Of a stretch of DNA of 9,402 nt, positions 6,410 through 9,402 are shown piece by piece. Source of the stretch: Dehalococcoidia bacterium (lineage in GTDB: Bacteria; Chloroflexota; Dehalococcoidia; Lucifugimonadales; Lucifugimonadaceae); the NCBI GenBank assembly GCA_012270805.1, contig JAAXHR010000039.1:1-9402 (forward strand), read 5' to 3'. The notes beneath the pieces are model-generated. The model was not told the DNA's origin, made no database searches, and worked only from the letters and a program-made list of their open reading frames with translations. A program made the position numbers and the translations under genes. Position 1 is the stretch's first letter, and the number at the start of each line of letters is the position of its first letter.

Positions 6410-7477
6410 ATGCAAACGGCGCAAAAAAGGGAAACGGGCCCGACTTTCGCGTTCGAGACGGAATCCCGACAGTCCGGTTACAGGGTAATCGCCGGCGTCG
6501 ATGAAGCAGGCCGCGGCGCGCTCGCAGGGCCCGTCGTCGCTGCTGCTGTGGTACTTCCTACCGACATGCCGCAAGAGCATATCGAACTCATCGACGACTC
6601 GAAGAAGCTGACCATCGGCCAACGTGAGCACGCATTCGATGTAATCCGCACGTACGGGAGCGCGCATGGGGTGGGTGTAGTGCCTGCCGACCGCATCGAC
6701 GAACTCGGCATCGTTCCGGCCACCAAACTCGCTATGCGCAACGCGATCCGTGCAATCAGGTGGAGGATCGATTTCCTCTTGATCGATGCTGTAACCAATA
6801 TCGGCATAGCTACGCCATCCAAGTCGATAATCCGAGGCGATTCCAAATCCCTCTCAATCGCGGCAGCATCAATCCTTGCCAAAGTTACACGTGATCGCAT
6901 CATGTCTGACGATCTGGAAGCGCAACACCCGGGCTACGGCTTCGCACAGCACAAAGGGTACGGCACTACCGCGCACTTGGATGCACTTCAAAGACTCGGC
7001 CCTTCTCCGGTTCACCGTCGCTCCTTCAAGCCAGTCGCACAGTTCATCGCCGACAAATCGTGGCAAGCTTTAGCCGCCACATCAGCTTCAAACATCGCTG
7101 GGCGAGGCGAATTGAATCTTCCCGATGGGCTAGGACTGAATGTCGAAGAGGCGGCCGCCGACCACCTGAGACAACTCGGTTACCGGATTATTGATCGCAA
7201 CTACAAAACGCGATACGGTGAAATCGACATCATCGCCAAGATTGGTGCCGAGTGGGTGTTTGTCGAGGTCAAGGGGCGCAACTCGACAAAGTTCGGAACA
7301 CCCATCGAAGCTCTAACTCCTGCGAAACTCAACCGCATCGAGAACGTCGCTCTAGGCTACCTAGCATCCGAAGTTGGTTCAAAAATCGTCGATTGGCGCA
7401 TCGATTTCGTGGGCGTGACAAGATCGCCCGACGGTCGGTCCCTAGATTTCGAAATCGTCCGCAACGCTCATTATTGA
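6410..7477 (+). CDS. rnhB: Ribonuclease HII fused to a YraN (UPF0102) nuclease-like domain
   Basis: One 355-residue chain with two domains usually made as separate proteins. Residues about 22-215 are RNase HII, which nicks DNA 5' of embedded ribonucleotides and cuts RNA in RNA-DNA hybrids. The four acidic catalytic residues are visible: Asp31 and Glu32 in GVDEAGRG, Asp126 in LLIDAV and Asp144 in RGDSKS, with the adjacent IAAASILAKVTRD motif and HKGYGT (181-186). Residues about 243-355 are a YraN/UPF0102 domain of the restriction-endonuclease-like fold, with RNYKTRYGEIDII (263-275), VFVEVKGR (283-290) and KFGTPIEALTPAKLNRI (294-310). These supply the acidic and lysine residues expected of a PD-(D/E)XK site. 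A linker of about 25 residues joins them with no stop or frameshift. YraN function is poorly known. The fusion suggests both act together on DNA, perhaps in repair or processing of ribonucleotide-containing DNA (inference). Confidence 0.95.
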   Translation: MQTAQKRETGPTFAFETESRQSGYRVIAGVDEAGRGALAGPVVAAAVVLPTDMPQEHIELIDDSKKLTIGQREHAFDVIRTYGSAHGVGVVPADRIDELGIVPATKLAMRNAIRAIRWRIDFLLIDAVTNIGIATPSKSIIRGDSKSLSIAAASILAKVTRDRIMSDDLEAQHPGYGFAQHKGYGTTAHLDALQRLGPSPVHRRSFKPVAQFIADKSWQALAATSASNIAGRGELNLPDGLGLNVEEAAADHLRQLGYRIIDRNYKTRYGEIDIIAKIGAEWVFVEVKGRNSTKFGTPIEALTPAKLNRIENVALGYLASEVGSKIVDWRIDFVGVTRSPDGRSLDFEIVRNAHY

Positions 7478-7493
7478 CCAGCAGCTTCGACGA

Positions 7494-8465
7494 TCAGAAA
7501 ACAGCTATCGGGTTGACAGGAGATCCGGTAACGGTAGGCAACCTGAGGGGCAAGATGTTGATGAGGAACTCCCATCTCCCTCGCTCGGAACAGGTTGCCG
7601 CGAGGTCGTCGAGCCAAGCGTTATCGAGAATCCACAATCCCATTCCTACGATCCCAACTTGGTGGACAGGATTGCTGAAGCGGTCATAGCCAGTCGGTTG
7701 GACATCGTTGCCAGTGTCCGATCCCATCACTGCTACGCCGCGTTCGTGCATGAACGGCAGAATCTCAGGTAGCGGTCCCGATGACCCGGCGATGTATGCA
7801 TCGACTGGTCCAAGTTCCTCGCGCATCCCAAGCTGCCCGGTGCGCAGCAGGAGAACATCGCCCTCACGGACCTTGAAACCGCACCGCTCTTCAGCAGTGT
7901 TGATGTCGTCCATGCCGACGCCATCGCCGCGTTCGATATAGCGGACGCCGCGAAGCATTGGGGCATCTACTAAAACGCCGCGCGTCACGATGCCGCCGAC
8001 CGCCGCGGTTACATCGAGTTCGGTAGCACCTTCTGCTACAGTCACTACCGAAGCGGGGCGTCCGTTGTAAGCCTTGCCATCCCAGAAGAAGTGGGCTAGG
8101 GAGTCGATATGGGTCACGGTGTGACCATGAAACACTAGGCCGAAGTAGTCGATAGCGACTTGACGGTCAGGACCTTCTCCGGGTCGATAAACATCTCCAG
8201 ACCCGATCATGTAGTGCTGCGGCGGGCGAGGCACGTCCACTGCGGCTTCGAACCCCACCGCCCGTGCACATGAGACTGTCACACCTTCTTGGACCAACGA
8301 CAGTGCGTCCAGCGTCATTTGATTGCTGAGGTGGTTCAAAGTGCCACGATCGTCATCACCGCCCCATCGGCCCCAGTTGTTGAGGTCGGAGTGCAGCCAT
8401 CGGAGGAGGTCGTCTTGCGAGGGAGGTGTTGAGGGCATGTATCTGATCCAATCGTTGTAATTCAT
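7494..8465 (-). CDS. Cyclase-family metal-dependent hydrolase (PF04199, kynurenine formamidase-like)
   Basis: A 323-residue member of the cyclase/KynB superfamily, whose members hydrolyse amides or esters such as N-formylkynurenine, or cyclise polyketides. The metal-binding motif reads HGHTVTHIDSLAHFF (113-127), giving His115, His119 and Asp121 plus His125, close to the family HxGTHxDxPxHF. The N-terminal NWGRWGGDDDRGTLNHLS (30-47) marks the subgroup with an added N-terminal segment. Other matches are VLVDAPM (164-170), GDVLLLRTG (202-210) and GSDTGND (248-254). There is no signal peptide. The substrate cannot be deduced, and no kynurenine genes are nearby. ATG at 8465 is preferred over the ATG at 8438 because TATAAT lies 5 nt before it. 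It converges with the RNase HII fusion, with 16 nt between the stops. Confidence 0.92.
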   Translation of the reverse strand: MNYNDWIRYMPSTPPSQDDLLRWLHSDLNNWGRWGGDDDRGTLNHLSNQMTLDALSLVQEGVTVSCARAVGFEAAVDVPRPPQHYMIGSGDVYRPGEGPDRQVAIDYFGLVFHGHTVTHIDSLAHFFWDGKAYNGRPASVVTVAEGATELDVTAAVGGIVTRGVLVDAPMLRGVRYIERGDGVGMDDINTAEERCGFKVREGDVLLLRTGQLGMREELGPVDAYIAGSSGPLPEILPFMHERGVAVMGSDTGNDVQPTGYDRFSNPVHQVGIVGMGLWILDNAWLDDLAATCSERGRWEFLINILPLRLPTVTGSPVNPIAVF

Positions 8466-8470
8466 CGCCG

Positions 8471-8476
8471 ATTATA
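8471..8476 (-). promoter_or_regulatory. -10 box of the cyclase-family gene, implying a leaderless mRNA
   Basis: A perfect minus-strand TATAAT ends 5 nt before the ATG at 8465. The transcript would begin at about the A of the start codon, leaving no room for a Shine-Dalgarno site. No clear -35 hexamer is visible. Confidence 0.62.
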
Positions 8477-8518
8477 GCCGCAGGGATTCGATTGACTGGT
8501 TGTGCGATCTACGCAAAT

Positions 8519-8524
8519 TAGAAT
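8519..8524 (+). promoter_or_regulatory. -10 box of the tRNA-Lys gene
   Basis: TAGAAT ends 7 nt before the first base of the mature tRNA at 8532, so transcription should begin at or within about one base of the mature 5' end. TTGACT (8492-8497) resembles a -35 box but lies 21 bp away, longer than the usual 16-18; CTGGTT (8496-8501) has the right spacing but a poor sequence. Confidence 0.45.
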
Positions 8525-8531
8525 CGCAGGT

Positions 8532-8607
8532 GGCGCGCTAGCTCAATTGGCAGAGCAAGTGACTCTTAATCACTAGGTTCCGGGTTCGAGTCCCGGGCGC
8601 GTCACCA
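8532..8607 (+). tRNA. tRNA-Lys (anticodon CTT), CCA encoded
   Basis: A full cloverleaf can be drawn. The acceptor stem GGCGCGC (8532-8538) pairs with GCGCGTC (8597-8603), with one G-T wobble at the second pair. T8 and A9 follow, then the D stem GCTC/GAGC (8541-8544, 8553-8556) with GG in the loop. The anticodon stem AGTGA/TCACT (8558-8562, 8570-8574) encloses the loop CTCTTAA, giving anticodon CTT at 8565-8567, which reads AAG lysine codons. A 5-nt variable loop is followed by the T arm CCGGG/CCCGG with loop TTCGAGT. The discriminator is A8604 and CCA is encoded at 8605-8607. U36-A37 makes it a candidate for the t6A made by the TsaB/E system; its C34 means MnmA would not thiolate it. No copy of its 3' end is seen downstream, so there is no sign of an integrated element. 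Confidence 0.97.
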
Positions 8608-8776
8608 GCCCCGGATTCCACGACGCGATGACTCGCCATTGCAAGTTGCGGCGATGAGACAGGGACAACAATCTAGACTCGTCGTTCGGGCCGAGAAGAG
8701 TCGAAGAGGAATCGCCAATTCGAAGATGGTTCGACCTAACGTCAACTTTGGCCCACCATGACGTACCGATTTGCGA

Positions 8777-8807
8777 ACTCCGCCATTGAGAGCGATTTCG
8801 GCGGAGT
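8777..8807. repeat. 8-bp inverted repeat (possible hairpin)
   Basis: ACTCCGCC (8777-8784) and GGCGGAGT (8800-8807) are perfect inverted repeats around a 15-nt loop, 170 nt downstream of tRNA-Lys. There is no T-run after it on either strand, so a standard intrinsic terminator is unlikely. It may be a regulatory dyad or a structured RNA remnant. Confidence 0.4.
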
Positions 8808-8993
8808 CCACTCCCCTAGCGGGCTGTCATCAGGAGTAGGCATTGAGTAGATGATGACCACGACCGAGCGGTGAGGATAAGGAACAAATTAGTACACGAG
8901 GGAAGGTTCCTCTCAGAGAACAAAAATGATTGGTACGGAGAATACGCTTTCATGATCTGGTTGGATTTTGTGGCTCTGTGCGGACTTTCTGGA

Positions 8994-8999
8994 TACAAT
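8994..8999 (+). promoter_or_regulatory. Candidate -10 box for the alpha/alpha-toroid gene
   Basis: TACAAT is the best -10 match upstream of the last gene and would give a leader of roughly 75 nt to the ATG at 9081. TTGTGG (8968-8973) is the nearest -35-like element, at 20 bp spacing. This is a weak call. Confidence 0.3.
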
Positions 9000-9106
9000 G
9001 GAGAGTTGTCGCAGTCAATTAGGCGTTAGCGCTGTAAGTGGGAACAGATGTATCGAGACGAGTGCTAGGTGGGAGAGACCATGGTGCGCGACACAGACAC
9101 TACGGC

Positions 9107-9402
9107 GTGGCCCCCGCCTCGGTGCTGGATTGGCTTCTTGACTCAGACCCCTCCATCCGCTGGCAAGTCCTCCAAGATCTAGTTGACGTCGAAAACGTCG
9201 CCGCCGAGCGTGCCCGCGTGGCAGATGGCGGATGGGGCCGACGACTGCTCGATGAACAGCGCCCAGACGGCCAGTGGGGCGATGGAGAAGCGCACCCGTT
9301 CTGGTGGACGAACCTGTACACCCTCCTCTACCTGCGTGATCTCGGCGTGGATCCCGAAAGCGATCGCACTCGACATGCGATCGAGCTAGTGCACTCGAGC
9401 GT
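9107..9402 (+). CDS. Alpha/alpha-toroid protein (prenyltransferase/squalene-cyclase-like), 5' part, cut by window edge
   Basis: The frame open to the window end encodes 98 or more residues with clear family features: VLDWLLDSDPSIRWQVLQDL (6-25), VAAERARVADGGWGRRLL (31-48), the repeat motif QRPDGQWGDG (51-60) resembling QW/QxxDGxW motifs, and a helix pair TNLYTLLYLRDLGVDPES (68-85). Bacterial proteins of this kind are often labelled squalene-cyclase-like, but the actual reaction is unknown and the active-site region lies beyond the window. The start is unresolved. GTG at 9107 is the minimal start; GTG at 9062 and 9038 are also in frame after a stop at 9035-9037. The best-looking start, ATG 9081 with GGGAGA (9071-9076) upstream, is in another frame that stops at 9180-9182. 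One extra C in the C-run 9111-9115 would join them, so the gene may be frameshifted or the sequence may lack a base. Confidence 0.75.
   Translation, partial: MAPASVLDWLLDSDPSIRWQVLQDLVDVENVAAERARVADGGWGRRLLDEQRPDGQWGDGEAHPFWWTNLYTLLYLRDLGVDPESDRTRHAIELVHSS

Larger units (their letters stand above)
8608..9080. other. About 470 bp without a convincing gene
   Basis: Downstream of the tRNA no open frame resembles a protein; the 60-70-codon minus-strand frames here have unlikely compositions and one runs into the tRNA. The stretch becomes AT-richer from about 8870 to 9000. It holds an 8-bp inverted repeat at 8777-8807 and a -10-like TACAAT at 8994-8999. No repeat of the tRNA end, integrase remnant or insertion-sequence end is visible. 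Confidence 0.6.

Noticed and set aside
7252..7689. 145-codon plus-strand open frame across the end of the RNase HII-YraN gene
   Set aside because: Alternate frame of the YraN domain running into the antisense of the cyclase gene; composition rich in Arg/Ser and without motifs.
8532..8607. tRNA-Lys as an integration site for a mobile island
   Set aside because: No repeated copy of the tRNA 3' end, integrase or phage-like gene is seen in the following 800 bp; the window is too short to exclude a distant one.
8602..8811. 69-codon minus-strand open frame downstream of the tRNA
   Set aside because: It runs into the 3' end of the tRNA gene and its sequence resembles no protein; no ribosome-binding site was evident.
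8880..8921. Short inverted repeats around GGAAC/GTTCC
   Set aside because: Only 4-6 bp stems with several overlapping pairings, expected by chance.
8816..8998. 60-codon minus-strand open frame
   Set aside because: Low-complexity Ser/Leu-rich composition, no ribosome-binding site and no family resemblance; lies in an AT-richer non-coding stretch.
8998..9141. 47-codon plus-strand frame from ATG 8998
   Set aside because: It overlaps the toroid gene in a different frame and has an unlikely composition.

Overview
This window looks like a bacterial chromosome of moderately high GC. It carries ordinary housekeeping genes plus some accessory metabolism. There is no sign of phage, plasmid, transposon or CRISPR. 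The TsaB, RNase HII and cyclase-family sequences, an RNase HII-YraN fusion and AT-rich -10 boxes placed right against start codons would fit a Chloroflexota lineage (Dehalococcoidia or SAR202-like). That is an impression from sequence character, not a demonstrated assignment.

Left part (1-1863), all leftward: a metallophosphoesterase, then a small 4-oxalocrotonate-tautomerase-like protein, then thiamine-phosphate synthase (thiE). The tautomerase and thiE are 12 nt apart in the same frame and share a TATAAT promoter. At the left edge a weak open frame may be the start of another leftward gene.

Centre left (1918-4653), all rightward: thiL, tsaE and tsaB lie 11 nt apart and then overlapping by 4 nt, so they form an operon. 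It combines the last step of thiamine diphosphate synthesis with two parts of the tRNA t6A machinery. ndk follows after a short gap. thiL and the phosphoesterase are divergent from a 54-bp spacer. A perfect TATAAT ends 7 nt before the thiL ATG, so the thiL message is probably leaderless.

Centre (4663-6354): rsfS (ribosomal silencing factor) reads leftward, tail to tail with ndk. It diverges from mnmA (tRNA 2-thiouridylase) across a 177-bp spacer rich in dyad symmetry.

Right part (6410-9402): a single gene encodes RNase HII fused to a YraN-type nuclease domain. It converges with a leftward PF04199 cyclase-family hydrolase whose TATAAT box ends 5 nt before its ATG. A tRNA-Lys(CTT) gene with encoded CCA follows, and its own -10-like box also abuts the mature 5' end. 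About 500 bp with no convincing gene come next. The window ends inside an alpha/alpha-toroid (prenyltransferase/squalene-cyclase-like) gene whose best start codon is one frame away from its conserved coding frame.

The translation and RNA theme is strong: tsaE, tsaB and mnmA modify tRNAs, rsfS controls ribosome subunit joining, and tRNA-Lys is one of the substrates of both t6A and s2U modification (s2U applies to the UUU isoacceptor, not the CUU one found here). I did not find a clearly undescribed multi-gene system. The most notable points are the RNase HII-YraN fusion, the repeated promoter-abuts-start arrangement (including the tRNA), the tautomerase lacking the usual Arg39, the dyad-rich mnmA leader and the probable frameshift at the right edge.
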